A DNA stretch of 64,000 bases. It comes from Pseudomonadota bacterium (GTDB taxonomy: Bacteria > Myxococcota_A > Polyangia > Polyangiales > Polyangiaceae). Position numbers and translations under genes: made by a program. The notes beneath the pieces are model-generated. The model did no database searches, was not told the DNA's origin, and was given only the letters and a program-made list of their open reading frames with translations. The DNA is taken from contig JAEWRL010000097.1 of NCBI GenBank assembly GCA_023398955.1, forward strand, positions 1-64,000, written 5' to 3'. Within the stretch, counting starts at the first letter, position 1; every line of letters begins with the position of its first letter. Of this stretch, positions 1 through 8,186 are shown piece by piece.

Positions 1-108
1 CACGCGCGAGCTGGGAACGCCGTCGGGGCGGCGGAAAGATTCGACGATCTGACAGTAGACCCGCTCGGTGCCGTCCTTGTTGCGCTGAGTCGTGGTGCGC
101 ACATGCAT
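1..108 (-). CDS. IS1634-type transposase, N-terminal fragment (cut by window edge)
   Basis: A minus-strand reading frame starts at an ATG at 108 and stays open to the window edge, giving 36 residues. The start MHVRTTTQRNKDG followed by YCQIVESFR resembles the N-terminus of IS1634/IS4-like transposases, which begin with an (F/Y)VRTT segment, a charged turn and a YLQLVES-type strand. The catalytic DDE domain would lie to the left of the window. No terminal inverted repeat or target duplication can be recognised in 109-280, so the right end of the element is not placed. The assignment rests on a short stretch only, and the copy could be intact or broken beyond the edge. Confidence 0.5.
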   Translation of the reverse strand, partial: MHVRTTTQRNKDGTERVYCQIVESFRRPDGVPSSRV

Positions 109-280
109 GGGCTACCAGTACACGAAAACCCAAATGCACTTCAAAAGTAATCGTTCAAAGCGAGACCTGGTATCTACGGCCGAGCCGTACCATGACGTTC
201 CTCGGCGCAAAAGTGCAGTTGACGCAATGCGGCGATCAACTTGGGGGGCACGGGCACGGGCACGCATTCAGGGACAGGCC

Positions 281-1363
281 CTAAGCTGCGTCGAGAATGT
301 AGGCGAGCCGCTCCAAGGCCGTCTCGGGCGTCTCCGCACCGGCGCCTCTGTCTTCCAGGGCTTGGCGGTACCAGCTCGCCGCCAACGCCAGTTCGTGAAC
401 ACGCACGTGTTCGGCCTCGACTCCACCGCGAGCTTCGGCGTAGGCTCTCAGGAGGTGTTCGAACCCACCCTCGCAGGCAAGCGGACGCCGCCCACCTCGC
501 GTCACGATGGCCAGATCATAAGCGGGATCCCCCAGGTGCACGTACTCCCAATCGATGACCGCGGGTGGCGCTCCGGGCTCGATCAGGATGTTCTGAGGGA
601 GGAGATCACCGTGCACGAGGACCGCAGGGGTCGCTGGCGGGAGGTGAGCTTCCGCCCAATGCAGCGCCCGGAGGGCCATGGGATGCCGCAAGCCCTCGAA
701 GGCTCTCAGCGCAGCGACCGCGTGCTCGCGTCGCGTCTTGTAGCCTCGTAGCGCGAGGGGCTCGAGCAGTGCGGTATCGCAGCCATGGATCGTCGCAGCG
801 ATGCCGGCGACGATGGCGCAGGGATGCTCCTGAAGAGAACTGCTCGAGCCGACGAGGACCGCGTCCAAGGACAACCCCTCCACCGCGCTGCTGATCATCG
901 CCAACCTGCCGGATTCGCGGAGAGCGCCGATGGCTCGGGCCAGGCGAAGCGGAAGGCCGAGCTTCCCGAGCACGGTTAGGATCCCCATCTCGCGCCGGAT
1001 GCGCTGGTCGAAGCCAGCATCGGCGGCTGCGTCGCGCCCGGGCAGCGAGACAACGTAGGAGCCGCTCAGATGACGCGGGTCCGGTTCGACGACGACCGGG
1101 GCCACGTAGGCCTGTCGGCTCAGCCCTTGGCCGAGACGCGAGACGCGCCCGACCTCCACCTTCGCGTCGGCTCCGCACTCGATAGAGAACAGGGACTCCA
1201 GCACGGCCCGCGCGCGCGCCCATCCCGCGCCACACTCAGCGGTCTTGGCGGCGCGCCACCAAGCGCCGGGATCGATGGCGTAGGGCACGCCATCGGCGCT
1301 CCACCCGGCAACCCAGATCAGCTCCCCATCGCGCTCAATCCATTCCTCGCGCGCCGGAAGCAT
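281..1363 (-). CDS. APH/choline-kinase-fold phosphotransferase family protein
   Basis: A 360-residue protein of the aminoglycoside phosphotransferase (APH) superfamily, a kinase-like fold that phosphorylates small hydroxylated molecules with ATP or GTP. The C-terminal half carries the Brenner-type catalytic motif HGDLLPQN and, about 17 residues later, the metal-binding segment IDWEYVHLGDPAYDLA, as in APH, macrolide kinase and choline kinase relatives. The N-terminal part (VGRVSRLGQGLSRQAYVA) would form the nucleotide-binding lobe. The frame is open upstream to 1687, but that extension reads as low-complexity non-coding sequence, so the ATG at 1363 was chosen (alternative 1399). The substrate cannot be told. 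It stands alone between an IS end and a polysaccharide region; nothing here proves a resistance role. Confidence 0.7.
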   Translation of the reverse strand: MLPAREEWIERDGELIWVAGWSADGVPYAIDPGAWWRAAKTAECGAGWARARAVLESLFSIECGADAKVEVGRVSRLGQGLSRQAYVAPVVVEPDPRHLSGSYVVSLPGRDAAADAGFDQRIRREMGILTVLGKLGLPLRLARAIGALRESGRLAMISSAVEGLSLDAVLVGSSSSLQEHPCAIVAGIAATIHGCDTALLEPLALRGYKTRREHAVAALRAFEGLRHPMALRALHWAEAHLPPATPAVLVHGDLLPQNILIEPGAPPAVIDWEYVHLGDPAYDLAIVTRGGRRPLACEGGFEHLLRAYAEARGGVEAEHVRVHELALAASWYRQALEDRGAGAETPETALERLAYILDAA

Positions 1364-1801
1364 ATCGCGCTCAGCGCCACGGGACTGTCGCCGGGTCATT
1401 GCGGGCCGCATCCATAGCCCAATACACGGCTTCCGCAAAGGACTCCTCAAAACGGATCCGCCCGGTCGGCCCGGGACGGCGCTCTGGTGGCCCCCTGTCG
1501 CCTCCCATTGGGGCGGCGCAGCGGACCGGATTGAACCGGTCTCGCGCTGCAGCCAGTTACAGGGAATTGCATTCAGCGTGCCAATGTCAGCCCGGCCGCC
1601 CTGGAGCCCACCGCGGATACCTTGCATCAGTGAGAAAGCGTCGTACTTTCCGCTGTCTGTGCGGAGGCTGCGGGACCGAACCACCACAATGACATTTCCA
1701 CCCGAGCGGGAAAGCCACCGCCCATTCTCGTCAGATCACAGGGGAGATCGCGACGGCGATGTCATGGACAGCCACCGGCTTGGAAGTGAGGGCGGCGATC
1801 C
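1364..1801. other. Intergenic region, 438 bp
   Basis: No convincing gene. The minus-strand frame of the phosphotransferase is open here but without protein-like composition. A 6-bp inverted repeat with 6-nt loop lies at 1524-1541 (GACCGG, loop, CCGGTC); on the minus strand its loop reads TTCAAT and so looks like a tRNA T-arm, but no complete cloverleaf could be built. The region probably holds the promoters for the two diverging genes. Confidence 0.4.
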
Positions 1802-2848
1802 GTGACGCCCGCGGTCCGCGTCGGAGTTTGCGAATATCCCACCGCGCCGTGGAACTTCGGGGGCAAGGAGCGTCGCATCCGCGCGCTTGCGGAGGCCTTG
1901 CGCGCGCTAGGGGCCACCGTCTCCTGGCTCCACCCGGAATCAAGGCTCCAACCCGCGGACGTGGACATCCTGCAGTTGTTCGGCGCCGAGTACTATCAGC
2001 TCGAAGCCGTACTCCGAGCAAAGGCGGCAGGTGTGCGGGTGTGCCTCTTCCCCATCCTCGTCGCCCGACACCGTCGCCACTTACTCCTGCACCGCGTCTG
2101 GAAGCTCGTGGATCCGCTGTGTCCCGTCACCTCCACGCACCGCCTCCAGCAGAGAGTGCTGCGACACGCGAGCATGCTCTTCTTCGCGAGTGACAATGAA
2201 CGCCAGGATGCTCGCAGGCTCTTCGGTGGCTCCCTGCCCCCCTGGCGAGTCATTCCGTCCACGGTGAGCCCCCATTTCGCGGAGGCAACCCCCAGGGAGT
2301 TCCAGCAGCGCCATGCGGCGCGTGACTTCATTCTCGCCGTCGGTCGCATCGAGCGCCGGAAGAACCCCCTTGCCCTGCTTCGCGCGGCGCGCTTGCTCGA
2401 CGCCCCTGTCGTCTTCGTGGGCGCGCTCGAGGACCGTGAGAGCGCCTACATGCGGAGGTTCCGCGAAGAGGCTGCGAGCTACCCCCAATGCTGCCTTCTG
2501 CCATTCATGGAGCCGGACAGCACGCTCCTCGCTTCGACTTACGCGGCCGCAGCCGTCCATGTCCTACCCTCCGACCATGAAACCGCCGGCCTCAGCAACA
2601 TCGAGGCGCTGCTCGCCGGCACTCCCGTAGTAACGACGGATAGTCCGAGCATTCGCGCTTGTGTGCACCCTTACGCTCACTATGCGAAGCCCGGCTCACC
2701 AGGGTCCTTGGCAGCCGCCATCGAGAGGGCCCAAGGCTCATCGTTGCACCATGGGGCACGCGAACACATCCTCGCGACCCGCACCCACCCAAGGGCCGCG
2801 GCCCTTCTGCTCGAGGCATACCGCGAGCTCTTGGAGGGCCGCGCATGA
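1802..2848 (+). CDS. GT4-family glycosyltransferase
   Basis: A 348-residue GT-B fold glycosyltransferase. The C-terminal half has the retaining GT4 signature: VGRIERRKNPLALLRA (start of the nucleotide-sugar domain) and an E-x7-E type segment, HETAGLSNIEALLAGTPVV, that binds the donor sugar nucleotide. The N-terminal acceptor domain begins VRVGVCEYPTAPWNFGGKE, a Gly-rich loop common in this family. It probably adds a sugar in surface polysaccharide or glycolipid synthesis at the cytoplasmic face. The start is a GTG preceded by the purine-rich GAGGGCGGC. Its stop overlaps the ATG of the FkbM methyltransferase (ATGA), so the two are translationally coupled. Donor and acceptor are unknown. Confidence 0.85.
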   Translation: MTPAVRVGVCEYPTAPWNFGGKERRIRALAEALRALGATVSWLHPESRLQPADVDILQLFGAEYYQLEAVLRAKAAGVRVCLFPILVARHRRHLLLHRVWKLVDPLCPVTSTHRLQQRVLRHASMLFFASDNERQDARRLFGGSLPPWRVIPSTVSPHFAEATPREFQQRHAARDFILAVGRIERRKNPLALLRAARLLDAPVVFVGALEDRESAYMRRFREEAASYPQCCLLPFMEPDSTLLASTYAAAAVHVLPSDHETAGLSNIEALLAGTPVVTTDSPSIRACVHPYAHYAKPGSPGSLAAAIERAQGSSLHHGAREHILATRTHPRAAALLLEAYRELLEGRA

Positions 2849-3675
2849 CCACCCTCCGCACGATGGTGCGCCACACCATGGAGCGCTCCCCATTGGCCCC
2901 CGCGGTGACCACCTACGAGCGGTGGCGACGCAGCAAGGCTCGAGCCCGGCTGCACCGCTATCCCTGGGTGACGACGCCGAGCGGCACCGAGCTATCGGTG
3001 GATCCCGACGACGATCGCGCCGTCACCCTCTGCGTCACGGGCGGCTGCATGGACCACGATCTTCGCGCCTTGTGGAACGACCTAGCGACAGTGCTGCAGC
3101 CGAGCGTCATCCTGGACGTCGGAGCCAACTATGGCGACGTGTCGCTCGACGCGACCTACCCAGACGGCTCCGAGCTACACCTCTTCGAGCCGAACGAGCG
3201 CTGCCTCTCGCACCTGCGCCGCAGCCTGGACCGCTGGAGCGGCCCTTCTGCCACGCTTCACTCCTGCGCGCTCGGCGATCGCGACGGCGACTCGCTGTTC
3301 GCCGTTCACCCCACGAACTCCGGGCTATCGTCCCTCGCAGAAGCCAGCGAGGGAGCAGCGCAGCGCGTCCCTGTAAGGAGGCTCGATAGCATCATCCCGC
3401 ATTCGATCGGCCGCTGTCTTGTCAAGATCGACGCCGAAGGCTTCGACACGCGAGTGCTCATCGGCCTCCAAGACCTCGTCTGCGAGCAGCTCGTCGTCGT
3501 CATGGAGTTCTGCCATTCGAGCGAAACCTCGCTCCTGGGTGTCGGAGAGAACTACCGCTGCTTCGTTCGCGAACGTGGTGTGGTAAAGCCTCTCTCCGAG
3601 GTGACACCCGTGGCGCTCGTACGGCTCCGTCAGAATCCCAGGTTTCTCAAGGATTGCGTGCTGCTGCGCAAGTGA
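2845..3675 (+). CDS. FkbM-family SAM-dependent methyltransferase
   Basis: A 276-residue protein with an FkbM-type methyltransferase domain in roughly residues 85-255. The SAM-binding motif I is VILDVGANYGDVSLDA, followed by the acidic LHLFEPNERC strand and the family feature VKIDAEGFDTRVL, where the Asp-Glu-Gly loop is characteristic of FkbM proteins. These enzymes usually O-methylate sugars or polyketide-type hydroxyl groups. Coupling (ATGA overlap) to the upstream glycosyltransferase suggests methylation of a glycan made by the same unit. The longer open frame upstream (from 2659) lies inside the glycosyltransferase gene and is rejected in favour of the overlap start. The precise acceptor is unknown. 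Confidence 0.85.
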   Translation: MTTLRTMVRHTMERSPLAPAVTTYERWRRSKARARLHRYPWVTTPSGTELSVDPDDDRAVTLCVTGGCMDHDLRALWNDLATVLQPSVILDVGANYGDVSLDATYPDGSELHLFEPNERCLSHLRRSLDRWSGPSATLHSCALGDRDGDSLFAVHPTNSGLSSLAEASEGAAQRVPVRRLDSIIPHSIGRCLVKIDAEGFDTRVLIGLQDLVCEQLVVVMEFCHSSETSLLGVGENYRCFVRERGVVKPLSEVTPVALVRLRQNPRFLKDCVLLRK

Positions 3676-3678
3676 AGC

Positions 3679-3702
3679 GCGCACACCGCCCCGCGTGTGT
3701 GC
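3679..3702. terminator. Hairpin between convergent genes (possible terminator)
   Basis: An 8-bp stem (3679-3686 with 3695-3702, one G-U pair) with an 8-nt loop sits in the 46 bp between the convergent FkbM and flippase genes. There is no clear T-run, so it is only a candidate bidirectional terminator. Confidence 0.4.
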
Positions 3703-3721
3703 CAGCCGCTTACGCTCGCCG

Positions 3722-5233
3722 CTAGGCCGAAGCCGCGCCCCGGCGCAGCCGCCGCAGCAGCGGCACGCGGCGTGCGGCACGCTGAAACCACCACTCCATC
3801 TCCCCGTCCCACAGCCCTCCCGGCGCATAGCGGAGACACGCGAGGGCTGTCGCTCCCGCCACGAAGCCGCCAACAGCCAAGACGCCCAGAGCAGGCAGAG
3901 GACCGTACAAGAGGATGGACACGGGCAAGCCTGTCAGGACGGTTGCGAGAGCGGTCACCATGCCGAAGCGCAGGTCTGCCCAGTGCTGCCCGAGGGTCAG
4001 GGGAACGACGCGTGCAACCTGATGCTCGACCAGCCATGCGAACAGCGCCCAGGCGAGCTGCGCCACGACAGCCATCCCTATGGGACCAAGGGGTTTGCTG
4101 ACGATCATGGCGCCAATGAGGACACCGACGAACACTGCCTGGCGGCGCAGCAGGGCCGACATCATCCCTGTCGCCAGCAAACAGGATGAGGCCAAGGCGG
4201 CGGAGATCTGGAGGTACAGTCCGCAGAGACCGACAGTCAACAGCGGCACTACCCCACTCCACACGGGACCCAGTAGGACGGCGACCAGCTCTTCGGCGTA
4301 GACGAAGCCAATACCGCTGACTGGAAGCACGATTGTCGCGAGCGCAACGCGCGCCCTCCGGTACCCGACCAGTAGGCGGACGCTGTCGTCCTTCACCGAC
4401 ACGAAGACAGGGAACAGCACCTGTCCCAGCGCTTGCCTGATGATGTTGACGGGAATGCTCGTCAACTGATGGGCGCGCCGATAAAGACCCAGGACGTCTG
4501 CACCGAAGTAGCGCCCGACCGCCACCTCGTCCCCCTGGGCCCCAAGGAAGCCGACAAGCAACGTTCCGGCGCTGAACCTGGAGGCGTCGGCGAGCAGGAC
4601 GCGAGCCGCATGACGATCGAGCCCGATGCTCAGATGGGAGCGTGCGACCCAGGCGCTGAGAACGCATCGGAACCCAAGCTCCACCAGGAATCCGACGGTC
4701 AGGGCCAAGGCCCCCCACCCGATGCTAGCCAGGACGATGGTCACCACACCATAGCCCAGCAAGAACGACGTCAACCCAATGAACGAGAGCCGACCATACT
4801 TGCGCTCCAGCGAAAGCACGGCCGCCGTCACGTCTGCGAAGGCACGGAGGGGTGGGGCGAGCACCAGGAGTGCCATGAGAGGGATAATCGCGGGCTGGCC
4901 GAAGAAGCCAGCGACAGGGTGCCGCCCGAGCCAAAGGAGCAGGCTCATGACCGCCGCGAGCAACAGCGCAAGACCGAAGGCGCTCTCCGTTGCACCGCGG
5001 AGGGTACCCCGCCGCTGAACGAGCGCCGCTGCCAAGCCAAGACCCGCGAACGAGCTCAAGAGATCCGCGACGATGACCGCAGCCCCGAAGAGCCCGAACT
5101 CCTCTGGTGTAACGAGACGCGCTATCACGACGGTCAAGGCAAGTCGCACGACCAAGCGGACGACGGCCTCGGTCGTCGTCACGGACATACCTCCTAGAGC
5201 AATGTCCGAGGTGCTTCCACTACCCCGAGACAT
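3722..5233 (-). CDS. Wzx-type oligosaccharide flippase (MOP superfamily)
   Basis: A 503-residue polytopic membrane protein of the polysaccharide transporter (MOP/MATE-like) superfamily, which moves lipid-linked oligosaccharide across the inner membrane. The N-terminal third contains VIARLVTPEEFGLFGAAVIV and GLGLAAALVQRR, typical of Wzx/RfbX-like flippases with a VARLLTPEDFGL-type signature. Hydrophobic segments recur along the whole length, roughly 12-14 helices. The open frame extends upstream to 6058, but that part is the antisense-like shadow of the glycosyltransferase; the ATG at 5233 gives a normal length and a 14-bp overlap with the upstream glycosyltransferase stop. It belongs to the minus-strand unit with that gene and rnhB. 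The exported glycan is unknown. Confidence 0.85.
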   Translation of the reverse strand: MSRGSGSTSDIALGGMSVTTTEAVVRLVVRLALTVVIARLVTPEEFGLFGAAVIVADLLSSFAGLGLAAALVQRRGTLRGATESAFGLALLLAAVMSLLLWLGRHPVAGFFGQPAIIPLMALLVLAPPLRAFADVTAAVLSLERKYGRLSFIGLTSFLLGYGVVTIVLASIGWGALALTVGFLVELGFRCVLSAWVARSHLSIGLDRHAARVLLADASRFSAGTLLVGFLGAQGDEVAVGRYFGADVLGLYRRAHQLTSIPVNIIRQALGQVLFPVFVSVKDDSVRLLVGYRRARVALATIVLPVSGIGFVYAEELVAVLLGPVWSGVVPLLTVGLCGLYLQISAALASSCLLATGMMSALLRRQAVFVGVLIGAMIVSKPLGPIGMAVVAQLAWALFAWLVEHQVARVVPLTLGQHWADLRFGMVTALATVLTGLPVSILLYGPLPALGVLAVGGFVAGATALACLRYAPGGLWDGEMEWWFQRAARRVPLLRRLRRGAASA

Positions 5234-6302
5234 ACCCCCGCCGCCCGCGCCTGCATCGGGTGTGGATCGTTGCCACGACCTCGAGAACCCCGAGCGCCGT
5301 GCCACGCCACGTATACGCCGCGGCGAGCCGCCGTGCTTCGGCGGCGTACTTGTCGCGGTCGGACAACACTCGACGCACTCCGTCCGCGAGGGCTGCAACC
5401 GTCGGTTCAACAGGCACTCCTCCCCCCTGGACCAGCCCCTGCAACATGCTGTCGCGACCGTAGACCACCGGCACACCGGCCGCCATTGCTTCCCCAACTG
5501 CGAGCCCGAACCCCTCATAGCTCGTCGGCGCGACAGCAACCGCTGCCAGGCCCAGCAGCTTCGCCAGCTCCTCGTCCGTGGGGGCCCGATGAACCTCGAC
5601 GCGTTTGCTCCGCGGAGGCGACGTCGGCTCCCCCACGACGATGCACGTGCACTCCAGCTCTTCGCAGAGTCGCTCGGCAGCCGCGAGCCCCAACTCGGCA
5701 CGCTTGTGGGGCGCGCGGCCTCCAAGCACCAGCAGCGCGGAACGGGCAGACGTTGGCGGCGCAGCAGGCCGCAGATGGTCGAGTCCCTCGGGTACGCAAA
5801 CGACCGATAGGCCCGGCACCAGACGCCGAACGTCGCGTTCCACGTGCGATGACGGGACCAACGCCGCATCCCATGTTCGAAAGACGGCACGCCACAGGTG
5901 TGGGGTGATGCCTCGGTAAGCCGCTTCGCCAACGCCCCACGGCCGCAGATCGTGGACGTATCCCAGCATCGGCACGCTGGGGAGGATGCGGGGGGGGGCG
6001 TGGAAGCTCGAGACCACGGCGTCGAATGGACGCTCCCGATGCGCCCGGTACAGCACACGAAGCCCCTCGGTCAGGGACCGCGACCACCGCCCGACCCCTC
6101 GGGGAGGCTCCGCGTCGGGGTGAAGGCGGAGGGACACGACCTCCGCTTCTCGCTTCAATGCTGCCTCCAGGGAAGCCCCGAAGCGCTGCACGCCCCCCCA
6201 TTGTCGCGTGCGTGCGGGGAGAATCAGCGCAAGCCTCGCGACTCTATCGTGCCCGCGAGCGCCACTCACGAGCGCTTCCCCATTGAATGAGGCATGCGTC
6301 AC
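5220..6302 (-). CDS. Glycosyltransferase family 1/4 protein
   Basis: A 360-residue GT-B glycosyltransferase. The N-terminal domain has a donor/acceptor loop RTRQWGGVQRFGASLEAAL, and the C-terminal domain carries LLVLGGRAPHKRAELGLAAAERL and the diagnostic E-x7-E motif in SYEGFGLAVGEAMAAGVPVV. YVHDLRPWG in the middle is typical of mannosyl- or rhamnosyltransferase-like GT4 enzymes. The start is a GTG overlapping the rnhB stop by 4 bp (GTGA), so translation is coupled to rnhB; its end overlaps the flippase start. It most likely assembles the glycan moved by the flippase. Donor specificity cannot be read from the sequence. Confidence 0.85.
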   Translation of the reverse strand: MTHASFNGEALVSGARGHDRVARLALILPARTRQWGGVQRFGASLEAALKREAEVVSLRLHPDAEPPRGVGRWSRSLTEGLRVLYRAHRERPFDAVVSSFHAPPRILPSVPMLGYVHDLRPWGVGEAAYRGITPHLWRAVFRTWDAALVPSSHVERDVRRLVPGLSVVCVPEGLDHLRPAAPPTSARSALLVLGGRAPHKRAELGLAAAERLCEELECTCIVVGEPTSPPRSKRVEVHRAPTDEELAKLLGLAAVAVAPTSYEGFGLAVGEAMAAGVPVVYGRDSMLQGLVQGGGVPVEPTVAALADGVRRVLSDRDKYAAEARRLAAAYTWRGTALGVLEVVATIHTRCRRGRRGYVSG

Positions 6303-7141
6303 GCTCGGGGCTGACGCGCGACCGGAGGACCACCGCGGGGTTCAGCGAACAACTCGAGGGACGTCCCCGCCACCGCCTCCCGAACGAGCGCGAACGAGCG
6401 GCGATGCACGGCACACGGGCCAAGCCGCTGTAGGGCTTCACGATGACTTGTCACGGGGTAGCCCTTGTGTCGCGCAAAGCCGTACCCCGGATACTGACGG
6501 TCGAGGTCGCTCATGAGCCGATCGCGAGCCGTCTTCGCGAGAATCGACGCGGCAGCAATCGACAGGCTCTTCTGATCACCCTTGATGATGGCAGTGCAGG
6601 GGATTCCAGGAGCCTCCAAGCGACGCGCGTCCACCAGGAGATGATCGGGACCAGCCTCGAGGCCAGCGACAGCGCGCTCCATGGCCGCTATCCCTGCCCA
6701 GTAGATGTTCAGCTTGTCAATCTCCACGGGCTGCACGAAAGCAACCGACCACGCCACGGCTTCGGCCTTGATGATCACCTCGAGCCGCTCTCGAGCCTGC
6801 GGGCTCAGCCTCTTCGAGTCATCGATGCCGTCGCTTCGCCAATTGGGGTCCAGAATCACAGCAGCCGCCGCCACCGGGCCAGCAAGCGGACTCATCCCCG
6901 CTTCGTCAACCCCCGCAATCCGGATGGCGCCCCCATCCCAGAGCTCCCGCTCGTAACGCAGGAGCCTGCTCAGACGACGCGACTCCTTGCGCCTGGCGCG
7001 CTTGCGTCGTTCCACCGCTTCCAGGAGCGCCAGCGCCCCGCGACGTGGATCCTTGGCGAGCGCGTCCGCGACGCTACGCGGCATCGTCTCCCCCCGCGTG
7101 AGATAACGCTCTCGGAGGAGGGCAAGAGACGGCGGGCTCAC
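6299..7141 (-). CDS. rnhB: Ribonuclease HII (variant GRG motif)
   Basis: RNase HII cleaves the RNA strand of RNA-DNA hybrids and removes single misincorporated ribonucleotides. The 280-residue protein has a catalytic domain from about residue 73: IAGVDEAG, DDSKRLS, DHLLVDA and IIKGDQKSLSIAAASILAKTARD, which supply the acidic metal-binding residues and the conserved Ser/Lys helix. The residues after DEAG are MSPLAGP where the family normally has RGPLAGP, so the junction-sensing Gly-Arg-Gly is Gly-Met-Ser. The N-terminal ~70 residues (ending with an AKDPRRGALALLE helix and a Lys/Arg-rich segment) match the extension seen in Bacillus-type RnhB, which supports the GTG start. This GTG overlaps the trpF stop (GTGA). 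Confidence 0.9.
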   Translation of the reverse strand: MSPPSLALLRERYLTRGETMPRSVADALAKDPRRGALALLEAVERRKRARRKESRRLSRLLRYERELWDGGAIRIAGVDEAGMSPLAGPVAAAAVILDPNWRSDGIDDSKRLSPQARERLEVIIKAEAVAWSVAFVQPVEIDKLNIYWAGIAAMERAVAGLEAGPDHLLVDARRLEAPGIPCTAIIKGDQKSLSIAAASILAKTARDRLMSDLDRQYPGYGFARHKGYPVTSHREALQRLGPCAVHRRSFALVREAVAGTSLELFAEPRGGPPVARQPRA

Positions 7142-7773
7142 GAAGCCCCCTCGGTGGCCGCCGCCGCACGCGCGGCAGCAACGAACCGGCGCATCTTCTC
7201 CGGATCCTTGGCGCGCTTGTCCTGCGCCGACTCCACCCCGCTCGCCGTGTCGACGCCGAACGGGGAGACCATCGCGATGGCTCGCGCGACGTTCGATGGC
7301 CCGAGCCCTCCAGCGAGGACTAGGCTACGCCGCTTGGCGAGCTCCGCGACCCAGCTCCACTCGAACACGTGACCCGTGCCCCCCACCTGAGTCCCGATTC
7401 GCGCGTCGACGAGGATCCGGTCGCCGCTGTAGCTCGCAGCTCGGGAGACGTCGCTTGGAGACGCAATTCCAACGGCTTTGAAGGCGCTGGGGCCGAGCTC
7501 GGCCAAGAGCGAGACACTCTCCTCGCCATGCAGCTGCAGCCGATCCACGCCGACAGCGCGAAGCAGGCTACGGCATTGGGCGCTGTCCAGATTGGCAACC
7601 ACGCCGACAAGCTCCACCCGCCCGCGCACCTGATCGATGATGGCCTTCGCTTGTTCGAGGGACAGGTAGCGCGGGGACGAGGGAACGAAGTTGAGCCCCA
7701 GAGCATCCGCTCCGGCTTCGACAGCAGCCTCAGCGTCCGCTGGCGTCGTCACCCCACAGATCTTCACCCACAT
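7138..7773 (-). CDS. trpF: Phosphoribosylanthranilate isomerase
   Basis: TrpF converts N-(5-phosphoribosyl)anthranilate to CdRP, the third step of tryptophan synthesis. The 211-residue TIM barrel has the expected VKICGVT start with the catalytic Cys, ADALGLNFVPSSPRYLS, LQLHGEE, the strand ILVDA with the catalytic Asp (family usual LLD), and the phosphate-binding end LAGGLGPSNVARAI and GVDTASGVES. The length is normal. No other trp gene is in the window, so trpF is detached from its pathway here. It lies in a tight minus-strand run, 29 bp after the response regulator and coupled to rnhB by a 4-bp overlap. Confidence 0.95.
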   Translation of the reverse strand: MWVKICGVTTPADAEAAVEAGADALGLNFVPSSPRYLSLEQAKAIIDQVRGRVELVGVVANLDSAQCRSLLRAVGVDRLQLHGEESVSLLAELGPSAFKAVGIASPSDVSRAASYSGDRILVDARIGTQVGGTGHVFEWSWVAELAKRRSLVLAGGLGPSNVARAIAMVSPFGVDTASGVESAQDKRAKDPEKMRRFVAAARAAAATEGAS

Positions 7774-7802
7774 CAGCGCCTCGCAACCACCTGCTGGCCG
7801 GA

Positions 7803-8186
7803 CTATATCCCGAGCAATTCCTTGACTGTAGCGATGACTTGCGGCGCCTGGATGGGCTTCGTGATGTACGCGTTGGCTCCCAACTGCAACGCACGCTCGC
7901 GATCCTCGTGGGAACCTTCGGTCGTGATGATCACGATGGGGGTATCCTTGTGCGTCGGATCGCTCCTCACGCGCCGTACGAGCTTCAACCCATCCATGAT
8001 GGGCATGTTGATATCGGTGACGATGATGTCGTAACGCGCCGAAGCCAGCTTCCGCAGCCCATCTACGCCGTCGTCCGCTTCCGTGACCCTCAGGTTCTTC
8101 ACGCGAGCCAGGGCAAACACCAGCAGTTGGCGCATCATGGGGGAATCTTCAACGATGAGGCAGGAGTACTCGGACATTTTGCTCAC
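7803..8186 (-). CDS. CheY-like single-domain response regulator
   Basis: A 127-residue receiver domain with no output domain. All landmarks are present: the acidic pocket in LIVEDSPMM, the phospho-acceptor Asp in IIVTDINMPIMDGL, the Thr switch in IVIITTEGS, and the Lys in YITKPIQAP. Such regulators act by binding a partner when phosphorylated. The start is a GTG overlapping the GAF-protein stop (GTGA); an in-frame ATG lies three codons on at 8177. Coupling to the GAF/coiled-coil protein suggests that they act together, but no dedicated kinase is adjacent. Confidence 0.9.
   Translation of the reverse strand: MSKMSEYSCLIVEDSPMMRQLLVFALARVKNLRVTEADDGVDGLRKLASARYDIIVTDINMPIMDGLKLVRRVRSDPTHKDTPIVIITTEGSHEDRERALQLGANAYITKPIQAPQVIATVKELLGI

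Noticed and set aside
1524..1541. tRNA-like T-arm on the minus strand (GACCGG, TTCAAT loop, CCGGTC)
   Set aside because: The loop has 6 instead of 7 nt, no matching acceptor, D or anticodon stems could be folded at the right spacing, and no CCA end follows the acceptor position.
1364..1687. N-terminal extension of the phosphotransferase
   Set aside because: Open frame, but the sequence is Arg/Gly/Ser-rich without homology, and internal ATGs give a normal APH-family length.
5234..6058. 275-residue N-terminal extension of the flippase
   Set aside because: It lies wholly inside the glycosyltransferase gene in another frame and is composed of Arg/Ser/Trp-rich shadow sequence.
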